Assembly: GCA_949751835.1 (NCBI GenBank)
Contig: CATKHK010000041.1
Coordinates: 186,001-250,000 of the forward strand
DNA length: 64,000 nt
Direction of reading: 5' to 3'
Source of the DNA: Blepharisma japonicum
Lineage: Eukaryota; Ciliophora; Heterotrichea; Heterotrichida; Blepharismidae
A program made the translations under genes and the position numbers. Positions 33,292-42,686 of the stretch are shown piece by piece. The notes under the pieces are model-generated. The model did not search any database, was not told where the DNA came from, and saw only the letters and a list, made by a program, of their open reading frames with translations. Every line of letters begins with the position of its first letter. The stretch's first letter is position 1.

Positions 33292-33933
33292 TTAGAGTTT
33301 TTTAGAAAGGAAAAGCGTTTTATAAATCTCCATCGTTGCTCTTGCATCCTCAATCGACGAATGATGGCCTATCTGTATAGCTTTCCCTAGCTTCTCAAGC
33401 GTAAGCTTTTGTAATGAAATTGCTGACACTCCTTCAGTTAATTTATAAAGCTTTTGTGTATCTCTAATTACATTTGCAGGCAAGTTGATTCTTAATGCCT
33501 TTAAGTCATGGCTTATGGCATGCCCTACAACTAATTTATTTTTTAGGGTGTCCATGACTAATTTTTGTATTTCAATAAAAGATTTGGCATTTTTTAGATG
33601 CCTTGCTTTAATTCCTGTGATTGAAGTTCTATAGTTATTTACAGGCTCACTCTGTTTTACATACTCATCAAGAAGAACGTTGCCATCCATATCGACAATA
33701 GAAACCCTGGCCAAGCTGTTTTGATCTGAATTAGTGCTGACCATTTCACAATCAATAGCAACAATATCATGCTTTGCTGCTGATTTAGGCACTTTATAGC
33801 TAGGATTATTTTTCCAATTTTTATTCACTAATGAGTCTGTTGGAGGGCGTTTTTGAGGTAGAATTATTGGCTTTTCTTCTTCTTCAGAAATTTTGTCAAG
33901 AAGCTTTAGCATGCGTCTTTTCTCTTTGTCCAT
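33292..33933 (-). CDS. REXO4-like 3'-5' exonuclease (DEDDh)
   Basis: 213 residues. Residues about 55-210 form an RNase T-type exonuclease with all catalytic residues: D61 and E63 in AIDCEMV, D143 in GHAISHDLKAL, H191 and D196 in HHSSIEDARATMEIY. The sequence SLARVSIVDMDG, LLDEYVK and YRTSITGIKARHL is typical of the REXO4/ISG20L2 group, nuclear exonucleases involved in pre-rRNA processing. It is shorter at the N-terminus than animal REXO4, with about 50 Lys-rich residues ahead of the domain. No intron or TGA. A decayed BAH gene lies just upstream. Confidence 0.92.
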   Translation of the reverse strand: MDKEKRRMLKLLDKISEEEEKPIILPQKRPPTDSLVNKNWKNNPSYKVPKSAAKHDIVAIDCEMVSTNSDQNSLARVSIVDMDGNVLLDEYVKQSEPVNNYRTSITGIKARHLKNAKSFIEIQKLVMDTLKNKLVVGHAISHDLKALRINLPANVIRDTQKLYKLTEGVSAISLQKLTLEKLGKAIQIGHHSSIEDARATMEIYKTLFLSKKL

Positions 33934-33945
33934 TTATTATTATCT

Positions 33946-34340
33946 TACTCTAGTTTATACTAAAAGATAGGCCTGCTATCACTTTCGATTGTTTTGATTC
34001 TCATATTATAGGATTCTTGTGAAATATGCACGTTAATCATTTTCATTAAAAAATCTTCAGGTAAAATACTTTAGCTTTGTGACGTATTATTCAACGCCGA
34101 TTAATTTCCATAGATCACTGAAAACAGTTCTTTCGGATAACCCTTTTAATTCTAAATCTCTAGATTTAAAATTATCATATTTAAAATTTTGCACTTTTTA
34201 TCAAAAGCCTATCATATCTTCTCATTTTCTTTGCTTACTATTATAATATCATTTATAATACTCTCCTCTCATTTTTCCAAAAACTCGATTAGACATTAGA
34301 GCATTTAATTTTTTGCTTTAAAAACTTAATTTTCTATGCA
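33946..34340 (-). pseudogene. decayed copy of the adjacent BAH-domain gene
   Basis: The plus strand here can be lined up with the BAH gene at 34415-34834 and its 3' flank: compare ttactctagtttatacta with ttactctgggttatatta, then the segments covering the last 45 codons. The reading frame is lost through stops and small indels, and the 5' end has diverged beyond alignment. It is an old tandem duplicate of a host gene lying directly downstream of it. Confidence 0.75.
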
Positions 34341-34414
34341 GATTTTTACTTTGAAAATTTTACTAATAATTTGAGCATTCTTTTTCGATTTTCTATTTTT
34401 TACTCTGGGTTATA

Positions 34415-34834
34415 TTAAGAGATAGCTGAAGTATCGCCTTCAATTGTTTTAGTCTCTGCGTTATAAAATGATCTTGTAAAGTATGCATTTTTGTCATTTT
34501 CTTTTAAAAAATCTTCAAGCTTAAGAACTTTTGCCTTACCTTTTATCATTTCCATGTCAATTTCTTGTCTCAAATTGCTGTCAAATAGTTCTCTTGCATG
34601 AGTTTTTTTAAGTCCTTGAATATCTTTAGGCTTATAAAACCATCTGATTTTAATTTGGCCAGTCTCCTCGTCGAAATTCCATCATATCTCCTCAATGGTA
34701 GCAACTGCTGATTTATCATGTTCTTCGTTTACTAATATAGTATCATTTACATAAAATGATTTTTTGTGAATTTTTAAAAACTTTCTGCTTAACCTTTTTG
34801 ACTCTGGCAGCTTTTTAGCTTTCAGCACTTTCAT
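34415..34834 (-). CDS. small BAH-domain protein
   Basis: 139 residues; continuous only with TGA read as Trp at residue 51, next to a TGG Trp. Residues about 22-110 match a bromo-adjacent homology (BAH) domain: FYVNDTILVNEE, ATIEEIWWNFDEETG, KIRWFYKPKDI, ARELFDSN and MIKGKAKVL. BAH domains bind nucleosomes or modified histone tails in silencing and replication complexes. The protein is only the domain plus a basic N-terminus (KAKKLPESKRLSRKF). A SANT-domain gene lies 65 nt upstream on the same strand, and a dead BAH copy lies downstream. A chromatin role is inferred from the domain. Confidence 0.85.
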
Positions 34835-34899
34835 TTTTACAAATTATATTTGGGTGTAGATGCACTTATTATCTATAAAAAACTTAAAATTTTATCAGC

Positions 34900-35262
34900 T
34901 TAGTTATTGATATAGATCCCATATTGCCATTTCCCGCTTTTTTTGCCCATCTTTTCATTTGCTTTCTTGATTGCGCCAATTCTTTTGGGATCTTTCAGTC
35001 CGTTCCATTCATCTAGATTGTAAGCTCCAAGTAAAATGCAAGTCCTTAATTTCAATTCAATTGGTGATTTATTTGGCATGTATTTCTCTGCAATTTCTTC
35101 ATATTCTCCTACACCAAAATCTTCAATTCCTTTTAATAGCTGATTTTCATCATCTTGCGACCAATAAGCTCCTGGAAAATCTGCGAAGTATCTATGATTA
35201 ATATTTCCTTCTTGGTCTACTATAGGGACTCCAGATAGAATTCGTCTGAGCTCTTTATTCAT
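34900..35262 (-). CDS. small SANT/Myb-domain protein
   Basis: 120 residues. Residues about 32-85 form a SANT/Myb-like three-helix unit (YWSQDDENQLLKGIEDFGVG, then YEEIAEKYMPNKS, ELKLRTCILLG, YNLDEW). The N-terminus and a basic C-terminus (KRIGAIKKANEKMGKKSGKW) flank it. Such domains bind histone tails or DNA. It precedes the BAH gene by 65 nt on the same strand, so they could share regulation or even a transcript. There is no intron or TGA, and the ATG at 35262 is the first in frame. Confidence 0.8.
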   Translation of the reverse strand: MNKELRRILSGVPIVDQEGNINHRYFADFPGAYWSQDDENQLLKGIEDFGVGEYEEIAEKYMPNKSPIELKLRTCILLGAYNLDEWNGLKDPKRIGAIKKANEKMGKKSGKWQYGIYINN

Positions 35263-35599
35263 TTATTAAAATGGATCTTCTTGCGGTTTTGCAATTGATA
35301 TATTATGATATAATTAATATAAAGATTTAAAGTAATATTCTAATCAAAGGAAACATTGGCTTATGGCAGATTTTTATCAATTTAATATTTGAATGCTTAA
35401 AAGCAAAAATATAAATTTATTATGTAATTGCTTTAAAAGTATAAAAATTTCAACTCTAAAACTTTATGATGCAATTATACTAATAGAATAATATACGAGC
35501 TTTATATAACTCCAAATCTATTTTTATAATCTTTTTTATATTGATCTGAATTCTTTTTTCTTGGCTATTTATATAATATCTGAAATTATAAATCTTATT
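35263..35599. other. AT-rich spacer
   Basis: About 340 nt. Nothing recognisable; it ends at a MORN-gene fragment. Confidence 0.4.
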
Positions 35600-35745
35600 T
35601 TATAAATTATAGGAAACAGTTGTCCATGCCAATATGCTACATCTGAACAAATTGATACAATTGAAATTGAAGATATCAGAGCCGAGCCCAATCAAAAGTT
35701 TGATATGTCTAATATTATAAAATTTCAAGCAATATGGCGAGACTA
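35600..35745 (+). pseudogene. 5' fragment of the IQ/MORN gene
   Basis: About 145 nt closely resembling the first 45 codons and last bases of the leader of the gene at 38101: gaaacagttgtccatgcc, then acaaattga.aca and tatgtctaatattataaaat occur in both. The start codon has become ATA and similarity stops inside the IQ motif region. It is a truncated duplicate, not expressed as protein from this start. Confidence 0.85.
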
Positions 35746-35815
35746 GCAGATTTAGCAATACTGGGCAAGAGTTAAAGCATAATGCTTTATTTATGCTGTA
35801 AATTTTCATTAATTA

Positions 35816-36928
35816 TTAGCAGATATTTACTGCCATTCCGCAGCGTCCACGGTGAAGATAAGAGCCAGTGTTTCCTTTTCCTACCCTTGTATCCCTCTTA
35901 CCCTTATTTTTTCCATCTTCATATTCTGCTATAAGACGCCTTTGAAATTCTTCTTTACTTAAATCCCAATTATTTCGATTTAGTAAAAAATCTCCTGATA
36001 AACTATTAATTAATTCCATTCTCTGACCAAAAATCAAATTTTCAACAAAATCACCCATTTCTCTATTGTATTTGATCCCCCTGCTTTTGCATTTTTTAGG
36101 AGTGACTACTAAGTAACTATTTTGATCTCTTCTATATCTTTGTATTAAATGAGCTGACTCGCGCAAGAGTGTTACTACAGTTGCTGCTTGATATATTGAA
36201 TTATTAATACTAAATGAGCCATTAACAAATACTATATCCCCTATCGTAGTAAGTCCATAAAGTTCAGAAGGGAACACAGCGTAATAAGAAGAATTGCAGA
36301 CTCGACTAAAGAGATCATCAAGGGAAACACTTGAATCTATAACACTAAATGCCTCCGAAACTAGGCTGCTTGATATAAGACTTCTATAAAACTCCAAGCA
36401 ATACGAATTATCTGACTGTGAAATTCTTGCAGGAGGATTATTTTTAAAGTTGTTAAAAATGTATTTCATACTCAAAAAGCATGCACCAGGAACGCGGATG
36501 TAGAAATATATTGCCAATGTTTTTAATAGCGATCTAGCTTCTTCGCTTAATGTGAGATCGGTCATCACATCATAGAATTCTTGACTGGAGAATAACTGGA
36601 GATTTGATTGAAAAATTGGGTAATTTCCTGGATCAGTAAGGGTATCCTCACTTACTTTATCAAGTAGATCTCATTGAGAACTCAAGGCTAAGTATAATAA
36701 TAGCTGAAAAGGGTTTGGACAAGATAAGATATCATCTTGTAAGAGTTCTGAGTAAGGCACTCCTAAAAGATTGGAAAATCTATTTCTCAGCTCACTGATA
36801 TGGCTATGGCTGAGAATATAGTTGTGATCTTTACTGCTTTTTTCGTGTTTGGTGTTTGAGAGAAATTGACCTACAATTTCATGATATTGACACAAAGTTA
36901 TGAATTCTTGGTATTTTTCTGATTCCAT
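35816..36928 (-). CDS. unknown protein with a metallopeptidase-like RESAH motif
   Basis: 370 residues, one TGA as Trp (36671). No firm family. The C-terminal half has TVVTLLRESAHLIQRYRR, then VVTPKKCKSRGIKYNREMG and DFVENLIFG. This arrangement recalls zinc-peptidase-like proteins with H-E-x-x-H and a downstream acidic residue, but the first His is Arg here (R-E-S-A-H). If related, it should be catalytically inactive. The N-terminal half is helical, without motifs. It lies between a MORN fragment and a dead cysteine protease gene, so this stretch has been rearranged. Codon use looks normal and the frame is intact. Confidence 0.7.
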
Positions 36929-37029
36929 TTTTCAATTATAATAGAGCGTTGATATATCCAAAATTAAGAATATTTAGTTAAATTCTATCATTGGATGATA
37001 TTAAAATATTGGATATGATGGCAAAATTT

Positions 37030-37660
37030 GAATCCCATATTCACCTACCCCTAGTACAATTGAAATTCTCAAGAATCCCAAACTCCCAAAATGAGTTCAT
37101 GCATATGCAATAAAAATAAAGTGGCAAATTGTCTAGGTTATATCCTTAAGCTTGAGTAGCCCAATCAAGTCATCCTTACAAGGGATATTTGACCTCCCAA
37201 TGACTATTTTTGATCTCGTAGGTCTCAAGGGCTAGTCAGAGTTGCTGCTCATAATTTCTTATTCATAGTTTTACCATCCTGCTCGAATTGCTCAACAATC
37301 ACCGATGCTGATGTTTAAAAATTGCAGATTTAGTGGCATTATTTTAATATGTTGAGATCTTAACAAGAATTTATTTTGCTTTTGATGTATTGCATGCTCT
37401 TGTTTTCTAATTGTTGGATAAATCTCTTCAGTTGTAAATCGATTTGCCATAGAAAATTTATAAATATTCGTCGTCATTCCTCCATTGCAGCCATTATTTC
37501 TAAATGATCCTGAACAATCGATAACTTCTTGCACAGATAATTGAATAAGATTATGATCTGTAGCACAATACTGGTTTTTATAGCACATATAGCTGCATAT
37601 GCCCAAGAAGAATTCATTTCTAAGTTATCTCACAGCCTTTTTGATGCAAATCTCATTTTC
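37030..37660 (-). pseudogene. papain-family cysteine protease pseudogene
   Basis: The minus strand holds recognisable pieces of a papain/cathepsin: SSWAYAAICAIK (the active-site region, with Ser where the catalytic Cys is expected), then in another frame LSVQEVIDC and NNGCNGGMTTNIY, and near 37090 a remnant like the NSWG...GVGE(C)GI C-terminus. At least two frame changes and several stops break it. It is a decayed host gene; no intact relative is in the window. Confidence 0.75.
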
Positions 37661-37679
37661 TTGCAATTTTAAGTTTTTA

Positions 37680-37716
37680 AGCAACCGATTTTAAGTGATA
37701 TCTGAAATCGGTTGCT
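37680..37716. repeat. 12-bp perfect inverted repeat (hairpin)
   Basis: Arms agcaaccgattt (37680-37691) and aaatcggttgct (37705-37716) are exact reverse complements, with a 13-nt loop. It is rich in G+C for this region. It lies at the 5' side of the dead protease gene. It could be a remnant of a mobile element or a regulatory hairpin; nothing else supports either. Confidence 0.8.
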
Positions 37717-37799
37717 CAGGCACTATAATTTTATTCTTATGTGCTCTGCTTTTTTCTTAGTTAGCCAGATCTGAGAATTGGTTAGTTTGCGTATACCAA

Positions 37800-38073
37800 G
37801 TTTGACCTTAAGAGTTGAAAACCCTATTTCTGCTCCCATTCCTTCTTGACTCCTTTCTCATTTTAGCTTCAATTTTCCCTCTTGTCTCTGCTTCAATTTA
37901 TGCTCCCTTTTCAGCTTCTCATCATTCATCTTCTTCGCATTCATTAGATGCTTTTCTAGAGCATCTAATTCTTACTCACATAATGCCTCTAATCCATAAA
38001 AGAGTCTCTATTTGCACATTTCCATAAATTTCAACTTTTCGTGGAAAGCTCGAAGGCTAACTTTTTTCGGCAT
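37800..38073 (-). pseudogene. possible remnant of a coiled-coil gene
   Basis: From an ATG at 38073 the minus strand reads as a Lys/Glu/Leu-rich helix (ELDALEKHLMNAKKMNDEKL) with one TAG, one TAA and one TGA in the frame. The amino-acid pattern is more protein-like than random spacer, so a decayed gene is likely. The divergent MORN gene starts 27 nt away, so this stretch may also supply its promoter. Confidence 0.4.
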
Positions 38074-38100
38074 TAATGGTAAAAATAAAAATTATAAATT

Positions 38101-38985
38101 ATGGGAAACAGTTGTCCATGCCAATATGTTACATCCGAACAAATTGACACAGATGAAATTGAAGATCTTAGAGTCGAGCCCAAGCGAAAGCTTGATATGT
38201 CTAATATTATAAAATTCCAAGCAACATGGAGAGGCTACTCATTAAGGAAAAAATTAAATAAAGAAATGAATGAATTCGTTGAGATGAGACATACTGATAA
38301 TACTGCCGATTTTTTAGCTGAAGATAACCGAGAAATTAACGAAGAAACAGGAAAATTTTTCGAAGATGGAGGATTTTACAAAGGCGAATTGAATGGTAAC
38401 GTCAGAGAAGGCACAGGAACTCATACTTGGCCTGATGGATCTGTCTATGAAGGATCTTGGAAAAATGACAAAGCAAACGGAAAAGGAAAATTTACCGATT
38501 ACCAAGGTAACGTTTATAATGGAGATTGAAAAGATGACCAAGCACACGGATATGGCACTTTTATTAAGGCAGATGGCTCGAAATATGAAGGCGAATGATG
38601 GAATGATCAACCTCATGGGAAAGGCACAGAAATTTGGCCCAATAAAGATATGTATGTAGGGGAATATGTAAATGGAAGCAAAGAAGGGCAAGGAGAATTT
38701 ATTTGGGCTGATGGAAGCCATTATAAAGGTGGAGTAAAAAAGAATAAGTTCCATGGAAGCGGGACTTATAAATGAAGTAATGGAAAATCTTATTCAGGAG
38801 AATGGGCTAATGGGAAAAGAGAAGGATATGGAGTATTTAAATGGCCGAATGGAAATATATACATGGGCAATTTCAAAAGTGATAAGAGACATGGAAAAGG
38901 GAAGATTACTCTTGCTAATGGAAAACAGGTAGTTGGATATTGAAACCAAGGGAAGTTTAATAAGCACCAAATTAAAAACAAATAA
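38101..38985 (+). CDS. IQ-motif and MORN-repeat protein with acylation signal
   Basis: 294 residues, with five TGA codons as Trp, several at the conserved Trp of MORN units (G-D-W-K, G-Y-W-N). It starts MGNSCPC, a good myristoyl-palmitoyl signal. An IQ motif (IIKFQATWRGYSLRKKL, about 35-52) could bind calmodulin. From about residue 90 to the end run eight MORN repeats (for example YEGSWKNDKANGKGKFT). MORN proteins bind membranes or act as rulers, and many are ciliary or basal-body linked. It is probably a membrane-anchored calcium-linked scaffold. A dead copy of its 5' end lies at 35600. Confidence 0.9.
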
Positions 38986-39141
38986 ATGATAAAAGACAAG
39001 AGTTGTGTATCATTCCTTCAGTATTAAAATAATTAATATTTTAATTAATAGATAAATTTTTGGTTTTTTTTATTATAAATGATTTTATAATTTCTTAAAT
39101 TCCCATAAAACGAATAAGTATAAAGAAAATAATAAAATTAA

Positions 39142-39423
39142 ATGGGCTGCTGCAATAGCCTCAGGACTGAACCTCATCAAATGATTATGTCAGAGAATTA
39201 TGATATTACAAAAACTCCACACCAAGATAGCATTTCAAAGTCAGTTCTTCATAACCAAATTAATTTTCAAATTACAAGAATAAAAAAACCTCAGCCTGCT
39301 TTGAATGAATCTGTAATATCAAGCGTTTATGAGACTGATAACGATTTACCTCTACCTGATATAACGGTAGACGATGTCAATAACTCCAATATAAAAGAAA
39401 AACGACCCAATTATTTGGTATAA
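39142..39423 (+). CDS. small protein with MGCC acylation signal
   Basis: 93 residues, beginning MGCCNS, a strong candidate for N-myristoylation plus palmitoylation. The rest is polar and probably disordered, ending RPNYLV. No domain or family recognised. The ATG is directly downstream of an A-rich leader, and the stop is TAA. As a short gene it carries moderate confidence, supported by the acylation-type start shared with neighbours. Confidence 0.6.
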   Translation: MGCCNSLRTEPHQMIMSENYDITKTPHQDSISKSVLHNQINFQITRIKKPQPALNESVISSVYETDNDLPLPDITVDDVNNSNIKEKRPNYLV

Positions 39424-39530
39424 TCTAGACAAAAATTTTCCTCCAAGGAGGCTTATATAATAAATTAAGCATTTATGTAATGTAAATAACTTATTACTGA
39501 TTATTATGCTATGGAAAAACTAGCTTCCTA

Positions 39531-40223
39531 TTATTGAGAATTTTGAAGCTCTAAAGGAAGTTTTTCTTCAACACTTGCTAAGTATTTTCTTCATCCTGAT
39601 GTAGTTAATAATTTTCCGCTCTGAAAACGACACATACCCTCAACAAACCCTTTTTCGCTTATAGTTGGCTTTCTTTTGTCATCTAAAATAAAATCGACAA
39701 CATTATCAATAGCAAAAATTTCTGCTTGTTTCAAAGCTTTGAAATAATTTTGAATCCTCTTTGCCGAATCCTCATCTCTTCCATCAATAAGCGTTCCTAA
39801 AATATAAATAGAATTCCTTGAAATAGTCTTGAAAACCTGCCCTTTTATTCTCGTTATTTCAATTTCTTCTTCTAACGTTTCATCAAAAATTTGAAATAAA
39901 AGTGTTGCTTTTGTAATATTTCTTCCTTTGCTCAATAAAATTCCAATAGTTAATAAATCCCTCATCAATATTTCATTATCTGAGTTTTTAAGTTTGCTAT
40001 ACATTTTTGTAATGTTTTTATGTGTGTCATAGTCTTCTATATGTATATTTAGAGATTCAGCAATTTTAAAAAGCTGAGCGCAATTAATTTTCCGATTAAA
40101 GCTAAATTTTCGAATAATTGAATCTGTAACTTCTGCATCAAGCTGGTAAAATCCTAAACATTTTTCGCTCTCAACTAAGGCAGCTTCAATATTTGAGTGT
40201 GACCTTGAACTTAGACAGCCCAT
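39531..40223 (-). CDS. EF-hand-like helical protein with MGC start
   Basis: 230 residues; the last 21 follow a TGA read as Trp (39591). It begins MGCLSSRS, a myristoyl-palmitoyl type signal. The overall helical layout (AEVTDSIIRKFSFN, AQLFKIAESLNIHIEDYDTH, MRDLLTIGILLSKG, LLFQIFDETLEEEI) resembles degenerate calcineurin B-like EF-hand proteins without calcium-binding loops. That relationship is a guess from the pattern. No catalytic motif. It is divergent from the AP180-like gene. Confidence 0.72.
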
Positions 40224-40643
40224 TTTAGATTTAAAATGAGATTCGTTTTATTTTAAATTTATTTGAATTTTTTGGCTTAGCCACTTATTAATAAAATCCT
40301 TTTTGGAATTATTGTAAAAATAAAGCGTTCTAAATTTTATCAAAAATCTATTTTTTAGCAAAGTCTTATGATTATATATCAAAATTCAATACGAATTAAA
40401 ATTAATAGCTTTGAATTTGCCAAAACACAATTTTTTTGAAACTCTGGAATTTTCTCCAATATTATTTTCGGAAAGCTTAATATGAAACTTACATCCTTTA
40501 AATAGTATTTTTTCCTCATTATAAGTCTTACTAAATCTTATTATTTCTCAAAATATTTTATAGATCAATTATCATGCTCCTCCAAGGTCTTTCCTCTGCT
40601 GTTTTCTTTGCTTTAAAATTCAAAACTCCTTATATAATCAAAA
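40224..40643. promoter_or_regulatory. divergent promoter region with pyrimidine-rich leader
   Basis: About 420 nt between divergent genes. The last 140 nt before the adaptor ATG (about 40500-40640) are strongly pyrimidine-rich on its sense strand, as also seen ahead of actin. Confidence 0.45.
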
Positions 40644-42326
40644 ATGTCGGCTGCCAATATCAAAAGATCTCTTCACGCCCTCGGTGCTCGTACAAAATAC
40701 GAGAAATCTCTCCTCAAAGCTACCTATCATGGTGACAACGATCCTCCAAAAGAAAAGCATGTCCAGACAGTCTTGTGGACTCTTCAAGGTCAGAACATCC
40801 AAACTCCCCCAGAAGTCGCCTTTTCACTTCTGACCCAGCAACTCTTGACAAGCAGCTGGGCTACTCTTCTTAAGGCTTATATAATCCTTCACCGTGGAAT
40901 CGAGCAGGTTGGCACAGGCTACTCATCACGTCTTGCTGAGTTAAATATTTCAATGCAAAGCTTTAATGATCCTAGCGAGCGTGGCAGTGCTCACAACCAG
41001 ATAATCCAAGACTATTATGTCTTTATCCGATCTAAAGCCTTGAACCATTCCCGCAAAGGCTCGCTTATGCTCTCACAACAAACTGACTTATTTAAAGCAA
41101 TTGATAAACTGAATGATGCAGATTTGGTAAAAGAAATTGGATATTTGCTGACTGAGCTGCAAAATTTAGTAAAAATGGGGCCTAGCTTCAGCCAGGCTAT
41201 CAGAAATTACCAATTAAGAGTCACTCAGAACGCAGCCTTTTTAGTTTTGAAAGATGCCACACCGCTTTACAGAGTGATTTCTGTGACACTGGACAAAATG
41301 GTGGAGAGGTTTTTTGGGTTTGATAGACAAATTGCAGAAATTGCAATGGAGCATTTTAAGCGTTTTGAAACTTGTACAAGAATGCTGAGCCAGTTCTTTG
41401 AGTTAGCTCATCATTTGCCGTTTTCAGGACTTGCACCACCTACATTTGTGAATAGACCAAGAGAAATTGTGGCACAAATGAGATCTTACATATCAGAACA
41501 GCCTGAACATGTACCATCAGCAGAACGTGTAGCTGATATTCCAGAAGATCTTCATATGTCCCCTTCAGAATTAGAAGAACAGCGAAAAATGCTTGAGGAG
41601 TATGAAAGGCAGCATAATAAAAAGGCTGAAGAAGAAAAAAGGAGAAACCCTCCTCCAGCATCTCAGCCTAAACAAGAAACAGCTGTTAAACAAGATGACG
41701 ATTTAATATTCCAAGAGATTGCTCCTCCTTCAGCTCAAAAAGTTGACCCGAAGGCTGAATTTGTGATGTCTGCGTTTAATCAGCCACCTACAAATCCTGG
41801 AAATCCAGGTGATCCTAATGCTATGATGAACCCTATGATGAATCCAATGATGAACCCTATGATGACAGGTATGATGATGAATCCGATGATGAACCCAATG
41901 ATGAACCCGATGATGAATCCGTTTATGACTGGAATGATGATGAACCCAATGATGAACCCTATGATGACTGGAATGATGGTGAATCCTGCAATGCAAACTG
42001 GGGTTAATGCCAAATCAAACTTAGACCCACTTTCACAACCTTTTGGGGACGCTCTTCCTGATAAGAGAAACAACCCATTCAATAGAGCATCAACTGGAGC
42101 AAATCCATATCCTGGAACTAAAACAAATCAAGGAGCATTTCCAGTAAATGCAGGATCATCTTTAGATGGACTGTTTACTCAGCCCCCTCAAAGAGCTTCG
42201 AATCCTTTTGAATCTTCAAATCCAGCTTCTAACCCATTTTCTGCCCCAAAGACAACTTCTTCAAATCCATTCGGAACTCAAGCGCCAAAAGGAAATTCCA
42301 GAGATCCATTTTCTGATTTAATTTAA
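40644..42326 (+). CDS. ANTH-domain clathrin adaptor (AP180/CALM type)
   Basis: 560 residues. Residues 1-about 290 form an ANTH domain: KATYHGDNDPPKEKHVQTVL (phosphoinositide-binding region), SSWATLLKAYIILHRG, then the long helical part FFGFDRQIAEIAMEHFKRFE. It would bind PI(4,5)P2 and clathrin at the plasma membrane. The C-terminal tail holds a Met-Asn-Pro-Met repeat tract (about 393-452) and five or more Asn-Pro-Phe motifs (NNPFN, SNPFE, SNPFS, SNPFG, MNPFM), which bind EH-domain endocytic proteins. It is intronless and its codon use suggests good expression. Confidence 0.94.
   Translation: MSAANIKRSLHALGARTKYEKSLLKATYHGDNDPPKEKHVQTVLWTLQGQNIQTPPEVAFSLLTQQLLTSSWATLLKAYIILHRGIEQVGTGYSSRLAELNISMQSFNDPSERGSAHNQIIQDYYVFIRSKALNHSRKGSLMLSQQTDLFKAIDKLNDADLVKEIGYLLTELQNLVKMGPSFSQAIRNYQLRVTQNAAFLVLKDATPLYRVISVTLDKMVERFFGFDRQIAEIAMEHFKRFETCTRMLSQFFELAHHLPFSGLAPPTFVNRPREIVAQMRSYISEQPEHVPSAERVADIPEDLHMSPSELEEQRKMLEEYERQHNKKAEEEKRRNPPPASQPKQETAVKQDDDLIFQEIAPPSAQKVDPKAEFVMSAFNQPPTNPGNPGDPNAMMNPMMNPMMNPMMTGMMMNPMMNPMMNPMMNPFMTGMMMNPMMNPMMTGMMVNPAMQTGVNAKSNLDPLSQPFGDALPDKRNNPFNRASTGANPYPGTKTNQGAFPVNAGSSLDGLFTQPPQRASNPFESSNPASNPFSAPKTTSSNPFGTQAPKGNSRDPFSDLI
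41822..41995 (+). repeat. MNPMM/MTGMM coding repeat in the adaptor tail
   Basis: Tandem short repeats of atgatgaacccnatgatg type, encoding Met-Met-Asn-Pro units interrupted by Met-Thr-Gly. Copies differ mostly at third positions, which fits selection for the protein sequence. Confidence 0.85.
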
Positions 42327-42686
42327 GAATATTGGTTATATCCTTAACTTAATTTCTTTTATGTAATAAGTGTTTATAATTTTAATATTAATTAATGTTT
42401 TTGTAGAAGAAAATAGAAGTAAAATCAATTTATATAAAGCTTAGCTTATAAGGAAGATGCTAATATGAATAAAAAAGAAAATTATAATAAATAAAATTTA
42501 TTTGTAATAGTTTTCTATAAAAACTAATGCGATTAATAATTTTTTTATACAATAAAATAATTCAATAAAATTCATAATCAAATAGAGTTATTTTCTATAA
42601 GAAGAAATGCTAATTAATCTTTCATTTTTAAGACTTAATTTATTAAAATTAAAACTAAAATAATCATAATATTTATCTAAAAATAT
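42327..42686. other. AT-rich spacer
   Basis: About 360 nt with no gene seen between two plus-strand genes. Confidence 0.4.

Noticed and set aside
41730-42082. His-rich and Ile-rich minus-strand open frames
   Set aside because: They are antisense shadows of the Met-Asn-Pro repeat in the clathrin adaptor gene.
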